Source: Pyronema omphalodes (Eukaryota; Ascomycota; Pezizomycetes; Pezizales; Pyronemataceae). Taken from it: a stretch of 64,000 bases of DNA. Below the pieces are notes generated by a model, which worked only from the letters and a program-made list of their open reading frames with translations, searched no databases and had not been told where the DNA came from. This document shows positions 37,940 through 45,895 of this stretch, piece by piece. The stretch is from assembly GCA_024516155.1 (NCBI GenBank), contig JAJJXM010000032.1, positions 496,001-560,000 of the forward strand. Direction: 5' to 3'. Position 1 is the first letter of the stretch, and each line of letters starts with the position of its first letter. The translations under genes were made by a program, and so were the position numbers.

Positions 37940-38369
37940 CATAAAAACTAAAGCACGACGAGCGCGAGTCTCGAGTCTCGAGTGACATGTCATGAATATT
38001 GGTTCCTGCTCGAGTTCGGGAGACGGTTGCGTTTCAAGTACAGGGCTAATAACTTAGATTTGAAATAAAAAAATGTGTTGAATCAAATCTGAAGCTAAGA
38101 AATTTGAAACCAAAGGAACATTATGTTTGAATTGTTTACTGATGACTGCCATCGATGAAATAAAGGAGAGGGAACATAACGACAGTGAGTGTCTTCCTAA
38201 ACAGCAAATACCATTCGCAAAAGATATCGATATTTCATGTCCTGTAATAAAAGAAAAGTTACTTTGTTCTTTCAAGCGCTTTCTTATCGACGGTCGAGAA
38301 TCCGGCCCTCGTTCGCGGGAGATATGGCCTTCCTTCGATAGAAACTCTGGTAAGAATGGAGTGGCAATT

Positions 38370-38861
38370 TTATACTATCATTGATTCCGATATTGTCTGT
38401 AGATTGGGGTGTGCAGAAGATTGAATGGATCGGTATGGTCGGTACGAATATGTAGCTTCTTGTGGAATTTGTTGCATGTGTGGCATCGGAGCCTCATATC
38501 CTATTTGTGGCGTTATCCTTATTCTCCTACGACGGGGAATACGTAGAGCGTTATCGATGAATGTCTCCAAAGTTGTTACGGAAGTTCTAGCGCTATCGCC
38601 CTGAGAGTACGCATTCATCGGGTCATCGGGTGACTGAAATACCGGACGATGTGTAGTGGTCGCTTGTCGTGGCTCGGAGGGCGATCGACTAGCGAAATGC
38701 TTTTGTCGCTTACTGAATATGTGGGGAACAGGCAAACATCCAAAAAGAATTCGTGGCTTTTTATCGGAGGTCGAAGGATTTGGCAATGACGGGACTTCAG
38801 AAGGTCTGCGTGGCAGCGGGTAGCTTGGATGACGTGGAATATTTAGCCCGTATAAACTCAT
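38370..38861 (-). CDS. Tandem family protein A, about 160 residues, unknown function
   Basis: ATG at 38861-38859 opens a 163-residue frame starting MSLYGLNIPRHPSYP. It is one of three minus-strand neighbours of nearly equal length with the same start (MSLYGLNIP, MAFYGLNIP, MSLFGLKIQ). Shared blocks in order: the N-terminal GLxI motif; a Pro/Ser/Arg-rich linker; RILFGCLPVPHIFSKRQK, matching LIFGCIRIPRFSRKRKQ in copy B and LILGCIRIPRLSRGSNQ in copy C; and TFIDNA, matching GYFDN and GFFDNA. This copy lacks the C-terminal VYYxAEE tail of the other two and has a basic run (RIPRRRRIRI) instead. There is no signal peptide, membrane segment or known domain. It is the most diverged member; it has no disrupting stop. 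Confidence 0.6.
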   Translation of the reverse strand: MSLYGLNIPRHPSYPLPRRPSEVPSLPNPSTSDKKPRILFGCLPVPHIFSKRQKHFASRSPSEPRQATTTHRPVFQSPDDPMNAYSQGDSARTSVTTLETFIDNALRIPRRRRIRITPQIGYEAPMPHMQQIPQEATYSYRPYRSIQSSAHPNLQTISESMIV

Positions 38862-39386
38862 GATGACCGTGCGATAAGCAGATATTTGATTCCTGGTATT
38901 GCGACGAAGTGTTAAATAGCACTATTTTATGCTGACTGATCTGCGGCTGAATGAGGTATTGGATACGCAAATCGAACAAAGGTTTCCTCGTACTCACCAC
39001 CTTTTGGCACGAGTATCTGTAGACATCGGTAGCATAGTCCAATCGCAGGTAAGAAAATGAAATACACTACATATGCAGCGTGGGGTCATGAAATTCGCTT
39101 AGGGACTACATATGTATAAACTTCGGCCAAGTCCGTGCTTGGATTCTGAAGATAGATACTTACCCCACGTTAAGTAAAACGGCTCTTGTGGCCGTTTAAC
39201 GTCGTATATTGCGATCTATTGGTACTCGGCCAAGTCAAGTCATTCATAATTCTTCGGGACTTCGACTGCTTTGTAGAATTGGGGTTCCAAAGGCCAAGCT
39301 CTAAGAAGATAGTACATACAGCGTGATGGCAAGTAAATCCGTCAAATATCTTTAAATGTGAGATTCGTGAACTTCGCTGAGTATGC

Positions 39387-39863
39387 TCAGTCCCCTTCCA
39401 ACAAATCTCGACCTTCCTCGGCGAGGTAGTAAACAGTCTCATTTGACTGAACCGAATCGAGTCGAAATTCTTGTCTAATGTTGTACGTCGTAGTCGATGA
39501 TTTTAACGGCACCTCATAGTCCGAGGTCCAGAATATGCGCATCACCGTATGTTCTCCTCGTCTGCCATTATCAAAGTAGCCAGCGATGGTTGAAGCTCGA
39601 CTTGGGGCAGAGATTGAGGGAAACTCTGTGGGGGTTCTCGTAAATCGTCGCTCCTGCTTCCTTTTCCTCGAGAACCGTGGTATACGGATGCAGCCAAAGA
39701 TGAGCCAGTAACTGGGGATAGTACGATCTTCAATTGTGTGCTTTGGTTCAGGAGGAGTGCAATCTCTTGGTAAACAGCTGGTTCTAGAAGGAGTCCAACC
39801 AATCCGTCGTTCTGAATGATCCAGTTCACAGGGAGCTGGTATATTGAGTCCGTAAAATGCCAT
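39387..39863 (-). CDS. Tandem family protein B, about 160 residues, unknown function
   Basis: ATG at 39863-39861 gives 158 residues (MAFYGLNIPAPCELDHSERR). The central block LIFGCIRIPRFSRKRKQ and the C-terminal half are clearly homologous to copy C: STIAGYFDN versus STIFGFFDN, EVPL versus EMPL, and ETVYYLAEEGRDLLEGD versus EAVYYPAEESGELLELD. The protein is hydrophilic with a basic centre and an acidic end, has few cysteines and no signal peptide or membrane segment. It lies 525 bases upstream (in minus-strand sense) of copy A. The overlapping frame 39542-39871 is a shadow. The function is unknown; the gene appears intact. Confidence 0.65.
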   Translation of the reverse strand: MAFYGLNIPAPCELDHSERRIGWTPSRTSCLPRDCTPPEPKHTIEDRTIPSYWLIFGCIRIPRFSRKRKQERRFTRTPTEFPSISAPSRASTIAGYFDNGRRGEHTVMRIFWTSDYEVPLKSSTTTYNIRQEFRLDSVQSNETVYYLAEEGRDLLEGD

Positions 39864-40867
39864 AGTTGCAATTACGAATCTATGAAGAAAAACCAGCTCT
39901 CAGGGAGACATAGCAAATATATAATCACCTCAGGAATATGAGTAAACGGAGATACATAAAGAGGGCAGTGCTCGAGCCTTGCCTCAGCGGCCTAAGGTAG
40001 TGTCCCAATGAGTTGGGCAAACAAAAGTGCCTTGCACATCCATCTAAGACATACCTATCACCAAATAACATGACTGTTTTGTTTCAAGAGGTGAGAGTCA
40101 CGTGATAGGTTGTAATATCTTGCACATCCCATCAACTACTGTGTGGTATTTAGCTGACTGAGTGCGCAGTGTATATCGAAATTTATCCCTCACGTAGAAT
40201 TGTGCTTTTATTTTGTATGTATTTTTGTCGTGTCAGTAGGGGCTTGAGAGGGCGGAGCACTTGTAAAATTCGTGCAGTGGGCTGTGGGTTTTTCATGATG
40301 CTTGCCTAAGAAGAAGACTGAGTCGCGAGGCTCCAAGAATGTTTTCGATTTTCCCTTCGGAGACCGCATGCAGGTGCGAGCTGTGATGTTATCCATTTCT
40401 ATTCAATTTTAAGCCCTGAGATACCTTAGTCTAATCACGTTTTGGATATAGGAATTAATGGTAACTTAGTAAGAGTGATCGTGGTATGTGATATAAACCA
40501 ACAGTTACAACAAGGCTCTTCTGAGGTTGAAAACATGGTTAAGGTCGGTAATAAATGTACATGGTAACAATTTGGGCAGTGTCACTTTTGAGCGGCGCTG
40601 GGGCTGAATCAGGTTGAGGTAACAAGTCATTTTACGTACTAGGGCATAGCAGCTTACAATGTTGCACACACAAAAAAATTCAATTTCGGTGGGAAGATAC
40701 ACTGTATAAAGTTTTAAGGAAATTCCTCGAGCATACAAATGTAATGATACAAAATCTTCTTTACCATTCGGATTAAGAAAAACTTGAAGCGCTACGTAAC
40801 TTGAACGAAATATGGAGTCCTGCTCAAATCAAGAATCTAAGCGCCTAGCCGATGGTAGCCTTCTGAG

Positions 40868-41188
40868 TTAGAGCACTGCTTGGTTGCTTGTAGCTGTCGT
40901 TCCATTTTCATACCATCCAACTATTGAGCGGAATCCAAAAGGATTGGATGCTTGAGGCATTTTAGTGCGCTGAAATCCTTTCGGTGTGCTTGTTATTTTG
41001 AGGTTGAAAACCAGTATTGTGGGCGAGATTGTTATCAACTGCCTTACAGTAGTTTTTGTGCCGTTCGGTAAGTTTTTAGTAGATCCAGGAAGGGCAGGCA
41101 AGACGTCTTGCGCTCGGGTACCGGTACCACTCGTTGGATCCTCATGAGACTGGGCGACGAGAGGTAGGAAAAGACGTAATAGAGGCAT
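40868..41188 (-). CDS. Possible 106-residue protein between family copies B and C
   Basis: ATG at 41188-41186. The N-terminus (MPLLRLFLPLVAQSHEDP) is hydrophobic with a possible cleavage site after LVA, so a weak signal peptide is conceivable; the rest is Thr/Asn-rich with no cysteine and no known domain. It shares no visible block with its tandem-family neighbours. It could be a small secreted protein or a chance frame. Confidence 0.3.
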   Translation of the reverse strand: MPLLRLFLPLVAQSHEDPTSGTGTRAQDVLPALPGSTKNLPNGTKTTVRQLITISPTILVFNLKITSTPKGFQRTKMPQASNPFGFRSIVGWYENGTTATSNQAVL

Positions 41189-41620
41189 TACAACAAGCTT
41201 TGACTAGCCTATGTATAAGCCCGAGGAATGATGTATGTAGGCGAAGCGTAAGGATCCATTGTAAGAAGATATTAGGGTTTTATGTTTCCGTTGGAGGCTA
41301 AGTATGAAAGTCCACCGAAAATGCTTCCTGGTATGTCAAATGATAGGCCTTGAAATCGTAATATGATAAATCTACCTTAATTCGTGTGAGGAAACGGAAT
41401 CTATTTAATAATTGAAACAAGGCGATAGAAATGCGTTGCAGTGATAATCGATGAAGCTGGATAAATTGGTTTCGTAACCGGGAATGAATTTGTGTGGATA
41501 TCGTATTGAGTTCGTGAAACAATGGTCAACCTTGTCGGCCCTAAATAATTCCAAGCCAATAACCGCATTCTAACATGAAACCCCTAGAAAATAAAAATCC
41601 ATAACGTTTCTGATAATGTA

Positions 41621-42118
41621 TCAATCCAGTTCCAAGAGTTCACCACTCTCCTCTGCTGGATAATAGACAGCCTCATCTTCTTCTTCGTCCTCCCCATATT
41701 CTATAGCAGCTCCGGATATCATCAAAGGCATTTCGACCTCCGAAAGCCAGCTTTTATGGAACATTGCATATCTTCCGGGTCTTTCAGCCCTTGCATTATC
41801 AAAGAATCCGAAGATTGTCGAAGAATCGCTTTGTTTCGATGATGTCGAGCGTTGAGTAGACTGTCTCTTCAATTTTTGGCCTGGCTGATTAGATCCTCTC
41901 GAAAGTCTCGGAATACGGATGCACCCAAGAATTAGGTGGTATTTAGTGGGGTTCTTCTTGTTCTGTTCTCCTCTCGAATCGGTGGGATCTTTGGTAGGGT
42001 CTTTGGTAGGAGCTTTGGTCGGATTTTTGGTCGAGATTTTTGACTTTGATGCCGATGCACGTGGCTCTGTACGACGAGACTGGTGCGGAGGTTGAATCTT
42101 GAGACCGAATAGCGACAT
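41621..42118 (-). CDS. Tandem family protein C, about 165 residues, unknown function
   Basis: The frame is open from 42388, but the ATG at 42118-42116 is chosen because it gives MSLFGLKIQPP, aligned with the starts of copies A and B, and a similar length (165 residues). After the start comes a Lys/Thr/Pro repeat region (NPTKAPTKDPTKDPT, imperfect TKDP/TKAP units) that the other copies lack, then LILGCIRIPRLSRGSNQPGQ, SSTIFGFFDNARAERPGRYA, EVEMPL and an acidic tail (YGEDEEEDEAVYYPAEESGE). No signal peptide, membrane segment or known domain is seen. It is transcribed away from the Sfr1/Mei5 gene, sharing a 644-base intergenic region. Appears intact. Confidence 0.65.
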   Translation of the reverse strand: MSLFGLKIQPPHQSRRTEPRASASKSKISTKNPTKAPTKDPTKDPTDSRGEQNKKNPTKYHLILGCIRIPRLSRGSNQPGQKLKRQSTQRSTSSKQSDSSTIFGFFDNARAERPGRYAMFHKSWLSEVEMPLMISGAAIEYGEDEEEDEAVYYPAEESGELLELD

Positions 42119-42645
42119 GCTTGTGGGTATGGCTGTGGGTATTTGGAAATCTATCTGTCCATCCCAAAGATATAAGGTTTCCTCTTGCAAGAATAGGGCG
42201 GCATGCATGCCCCAACCATACAAAAAAAAATATGTGAAACGTCCAAACACCACTGTTACTTGGTGCATAATATAAGGTCTATCAGTCAGTAGCCAGTGAG
42301 AGATTAAATGCGTCAACCACTTCTGCCGCCCTCCAGCTGGTTTGATCTTTCGGGCGATGCGCACATCGGCCAGCTCATTATTGGGCATAAAATATCTTTG
42401 CTTTTCTTCGTGCGCCTAGTTCAGGGCCGAAGGAGGACGTAACTGTTGAAGGCTGTGATTTTTCGTATTTTTTTCGAAGATGAGGGTGAACACAGCAGGC
42501 ATCAACACTCCATCATGCTTCATCTTCTTCCACCTTCAAAGCAGCCTACTTTCTCCCCAAACCCTTAACCCTGAAGTTTGAACTGCCTCTACAATCACGT
42601 GGTGTGCGCCAGTGTCACGCTTGCTCGCCTCTGCAAGCTACTTCA

Positions 42646-42653
42646 TGACGTCA
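42646..42653. promoter_or_regulatory. CRE-type palindrome TGACGTCA
   Basis: Perfect CREB/ATF bZIP site 110 bases upstream of the Sfr1/Mei5 start codon. Function is inferred from the motif only. Confidence 0.45.
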
Positions 42654-42674
42654 CGCCATTTGCCGACACCCCTC

Positions 42675-42680
42675 ACGCGT
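42675..42680. promoter_or_regulatory. MluI cell-cycle box ACGCGT
   Basis: Perfect MCB hexamer 83 bases upstream of the Sfr1/Mei5 start. MBF-type factors bind this motif to drive G1/S or meiotic genes in yeasts, which would suit a recombination gene; it is an inference. Confidence 0.5.
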
Positions 42681-42762
42681 CGCGGCGACGATCACCTCCG
42701 GTATCCTCTACCCTCAACTCCACCTCCATATTTCTTCTCCTCTCCCCCCGCAAAAATCAGAA

Positions 42763-43701
42763 ATGTCAGAACCTCCCGCCACTCCAGCCCCTCTGAGTAA
42801 AAAACGCCGTTTTGAAAATGCAGCATCAACACTTAAGAAACCTTTCCGTTCACCTTTGATTAATCGTACGCCTGGATCAACTCCGAAGTTTACTCTACCA
42901 AGTCCGGATTCATCTGTGAAGTCGACTTTGTCGAGTTCCTTCGATTACAATGACTCTCTTGAGGACAACAGAGAACACAAGGGTGAAGACTATGAACCAG
43001 TGACGGAATTTCCAGCTACACCCGCCTCGAGGTTCGCTCCGAAACCGAAACTACCTGATACTCCCGACGACAGCCCAACAAAACCTACCACCACCGTAAA
43101 TAGGATCCGGGTAACGACAACGATCAAGAAGAGCTTTTCCACCACATCTCGTACCAGCAACGCCCCAAGGAAGCTATTTGCTACCCCCAGCTTCTCCAAT
43201 CCTGAGCTACAGGCGGCACAGAAAAAACACACCTCCCTCTTGATGGAAATAAAGGCACTTAAGGACTCTATGGAGACAGTTAATCAAGCCCTAGCTCTAG
43301 AGGCTAATCCTGAGAAGGATAATGACCTAGAGGCAAGCATAAAAAAGTGGAGACTGGCAGGAAGGTGTGCTGCTGATATATTGTTTGGGATTGCGGGAGA
43401 CAAGGTGAATATGCTTGGGGGACCTGGCAATGGTGGATGGAGAGAACTGGTAGGAGGGAAGAAGGGGTGGCAGGATTGGGAGGAAGAAAGCAAGGAAAAG
43501 GGGTCTGATGACGAGAGAGGCGACGATGATGGGGATGAGGGGATTGGAGGTGAGGATCAGGAGGAGCAACAGGGCGGTATAGGAAAGGATGAGGAGTGGG
43601 GGATGAGGTTGATGCTGAAAAGTATGGGTATACCTGAGAGTATGCTAGGCTGGGACGAAGACGCTTGGACGTGGAAGAATATTGAAGAGATGGAAGTTTA
43701 G
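42763..43701 (+). CDS. sfr1: Sfr1/Mei5-type recombination mediator subunit
   Basis: A single-exon gene for 312 residues. Family features seen: the N-terminal basic motif LKKPFRSPL (residues 24-32) in a disordered Ser/Thr/Pro region; a coiled coil starting near residue 146 (NPELQAAQKKHTSLLMEIKA); the conserved helix KKWRLAGRCAADILFGIAGD (residues about 194-213) followed by KVNMLGG; and the C-terminal block MLKSMGIPESMLGWDED (about residues 284-300). An acidic low-complexity insert (about 240-275) separates the last two blocks. Sfr1/Mei5 pairs with Swi5/Sae3 in the nucleus and stimulates Rad51 and Dmc1 strand exchange in double-strand break repair and meiosis. The ATG follows a C/T-rich leader; CRE and MCB motifs lie upstream. 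The identification rests on motif order and not on an alignment. Confidence 0.85.
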   Translation: MSEPPATPAPLSKKRRFENAASTLKKPFRSPLINRTPGSTPKFTLPSPDSSVKSTLSSSFDYNDSLEDNREHKGEDYEPVTEFPATPASRFAPKPKLPDTPDDSPTKPTTTVNRIRVTTTIKKSFSTTSRTSNAPRKLFATPSFSNPELQAAQKKHTSLLMEIKALKDSMETVNQALALEANPEKDNDLEASIKKWRLAGRCAADILFGIAGDKVNMLGGPGNGGWRELVGGKKGWQDWEEESKEKGSDDERGDDDGDEGIGGEDQEEQQGGIGKDEEWGMRLMLKSMGIPESMLGWDEDAWTWKNIEEMEV

Positions 43702-44200
43702 GTGTAACGAATGATGATGATGATGATGGCGTAAAATTTCTTTGGGTATGGAGTCAATCTACTTGGGTATGCTTATCATAGCGGGCGTTAGGATTACTGG
43801 CTTTGGTATAATATTAATGGACTTTACACCCTACCTTGATCGTGGATATGCCTGGTGGTTGGTTTCCATTAGCTCGGGAAGATGCGGGATTGAAGATTTA
43901 GGCATAAAGGCTCACTCGGACTCAATTACATACGCACTCTAGCCTTATCGGATATAACTAGTATATCCGCAATCGATTGTTCACTGGGGGCATCTGGGGA
44001 TGCGAACTGTGTGCATTTATCAGCAATTGATTGAGATGGGCCCTGGGAGATGCCCATTCAGGTTCCCGTTCTAATTATAGTCTTGGCGCCGTCATGGATT
44101 TCAACCCGTTCATCCCGCCATCCCACTCCCGACGCCCGGCTCGCGAGGATTTGAGACTTTAACTGGACCCTTCGAACTCTTCATCAACCACAACCCAATC
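43702..44200. other. Intergenic region, no gene seen
   Basis: Contains the Sfr1 3' side with an ATG/ATGATG repeat (43711-43730) and the Mcr1 promoter; the last 60 bases before the Mcr1 start are C/A-rich like a 5' UTR. Confidence 0.5.
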
Positions 44201-45289
44201 ATGTTCGCTCGCTCCGCCTTCTCTACTCTCCGCTGCGCTGGACCCCTCAAGCAGGTACGGTTCCCCCGCACTTTCGCGATGCCGAATTGTCCCAATTGAC
44301 TTTTATAGGGTGTTCGCCGCTACGCTTCTCAGGCCGGTGAGGAGAAGAAGTCCTCCTTTGGAACCTTCGCTGCCATCGGAGCCGCCGCTGCTGCCGGTGC
44401 CGGATACTACTTCTACACCGCCGGTGCCGTCGCGAAGCCCCTCCCTCCCGCAGTGCCTACCCTCGTTGGTGACGGAAAGTGGACCGACTTGAAGCTCGTC
44501 AAGACCGAGTACCTCTCCCCCAACACCAAGCTTTTGCGATTCGAGCTCCCCACCGAGGACCACGTCTCCGGCCTTAAGGTCGCCTCTTGCCTTCTCACCA
44601 AGTACAAGGGACCCAACGACGCGAAGCCCACTATCCGTCCCTACACCCCCACCACCGATGAGGAGCAGCGTGGATACATGGACCTCATCGTCAAGAAGTA
44701 CGAGGGAGGACCCATGTCTACCCACCTTCACGACATGAACGACGGTCAGATGCTTGCATTCAAGGGACCCATCATGAAGTACGAGTGGACCCCTAACAAG
44801 CACGAGCACATCACCTGCATTGCTGGAGGAACTGGAATCACTCCCATGTACCAGTTGATCCGTGCTATCTTCAACAACCCCGAGGACAAGACCAAGGTTA
44901 CCCTCGTTTTCGGAAACGTTACCGAGCAGGACATTCTCTTGAAGAAGGAGCTTGCCCACCTTGAGAACACCTACCCCCAGCGCTTCAAGGCTTTCTACAC
45001 CCTTGACAACGCCCCCAAGGACCAGGGCTGGGCTACCCAGGGATACATTACCAAGGAGCTCTTGAAGACTGTCCTTCCTGAGCCCAAGTCTGGAAACAAC
45101 AAGATTTTCGTCTGTGGACCTACCCCCATGTACAAGGCTATTTCTGGTATGTTGAGCTATAGAATGAGTGATTCACAAGATCTAGGCTAATGGATAATAG
45201 GAACCAAGAAGTCTCCCTCTGACCAGGGTGAGGTTGCCGGATACCTTGCTGAGTTGGGTTACACCAAGGAGGATGTGTTCAAGTTCTAA
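44201..45289 (+). CDS. MCR1: Mitochondrial NADH-cytochrome b5 reductase Mcr1
   Basis: Three exons (44201-44254, 44309-45146, 45201-45289) encode 326 residues, the usual length of the family. Both introns have GTACGG or GTATGT donors and ATAG ends and keep the frame. Residues 1-25 form an Arg-rich mitochondrial presequence and 35-54 a Gly/Ala-rich membrane segment, as in outer-membrane and intermembrane-space forms of yeast Mcr1. FAD-binding motif RPYTP is at 128-132, GGPMSTHL at 151-158, the NADH-binding GGTGITPM at 191-198, and CGPTPM at 287-292; the C-terminus ends in FKF. The enzyme passes electrons from NADH through FAD to cytochrome b5 or to D-erythroascorbyl radicals and supports sterol synthesis. 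Codon use is strongly biased to C/G-ending codons, suggesting high expression. Complete and apparently functional. Confidence 0.97.
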
Positions 45290-45895
45290 ACGACTTGAAT
45301 CTGGATCAGAAATCACTACAAAACTAGATATCAGGTATTGATGTAGGCAGGCTTGCGTAAGATATCCCTAGATAGCGGTTTGATTTTGTTATGTATTGGC
45401 TAGAATGCATAAGCATAAGAAACATTCTATGTGCCGATTATTTTGAGTCTTGAGCGGGCTGCCGATATGAGGGGCCGATTGTAATGCGGTCTGAGCTTTG
45501 TAAAGCTTAAAACCGAGCTATATTTAGCCCCGGCCTTATGATTGTAAATCCCCACACTGGGACCTTTATCGGAATTGCCGTCTTCCGTGTGCTCGCCTTG
45601 CTGAACTAAACAGCCGTTGTCGGTCCGAGAGTGACGCCCCGTGATTTTACCTAAGGCCACGTTGCGGCTCCCAAAGTTGCTCACGTCACCACTGACGTTT
45701 AACCAACCCTACGAACCACTCACAACGCCAACTTTCTCAAGCTTCTGATCTCGCGTGCCTGCGAAAGCAACCCGCGAAACAAACACGCTTTGGGATATGA
45801 AGTTAGCTCCATAATCTCCTGCCTTGTCGATAAGTGCAGCTTCTTACTTTTTTTTAATACTATTACGAAAATACATACACGGAAAGCTTCCAGCT
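45290..45895. other. Intergenic region upstream of Hrd3, no gene seen
   Basis: Holds the 3' side of Mcr1 and the Hrd3 promoter with a possible unfolded-protein-response element at 45680-45690. The minus-strand open frame 45427-45684 has no ATG start and no recognised motif. Confidence 0.5.
45680..45690 (-). promoter_or_regulatory. Possible unfolded-protein-response element
   Basis: On the minus strand the sequence reads GGTGACGTGAG, containing TGACGTG, the core bound by XBP1/Hac1-type bZIP factors. It lies about 205 bases upstream of the Hrd3 start; Hrd3 is a known UPR target in yeast. A second TGACGT core lies at 45693-45698 on the plus strand. Inference from motif and context. Confidence 0.35.

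Larger units (their letters stand above)
42119..42762. promoter_or_regulatory. Divergent intergenic region between family copy C and Sfr1/Mei5
   Basis: No gene. The right half contains the CRE and MCB motifs listed separately and a C/T-rich stretch just before the Sfr1 start, typical of fungal core promoters. Confidence 0.5.

Noticed and set aside
42119..42388. N-terminal extension of tandem family protein C
   Set aside because: The ATG at 42118 aligns with the starts of both paralogues; the upstream 90 residues have no counterpart in them.
44303..44959. 218-residue minus-strand frame opposite Mcr1
   Set aside because: A shadow of the strongly biased codon use of Mcr1 on the other strand.
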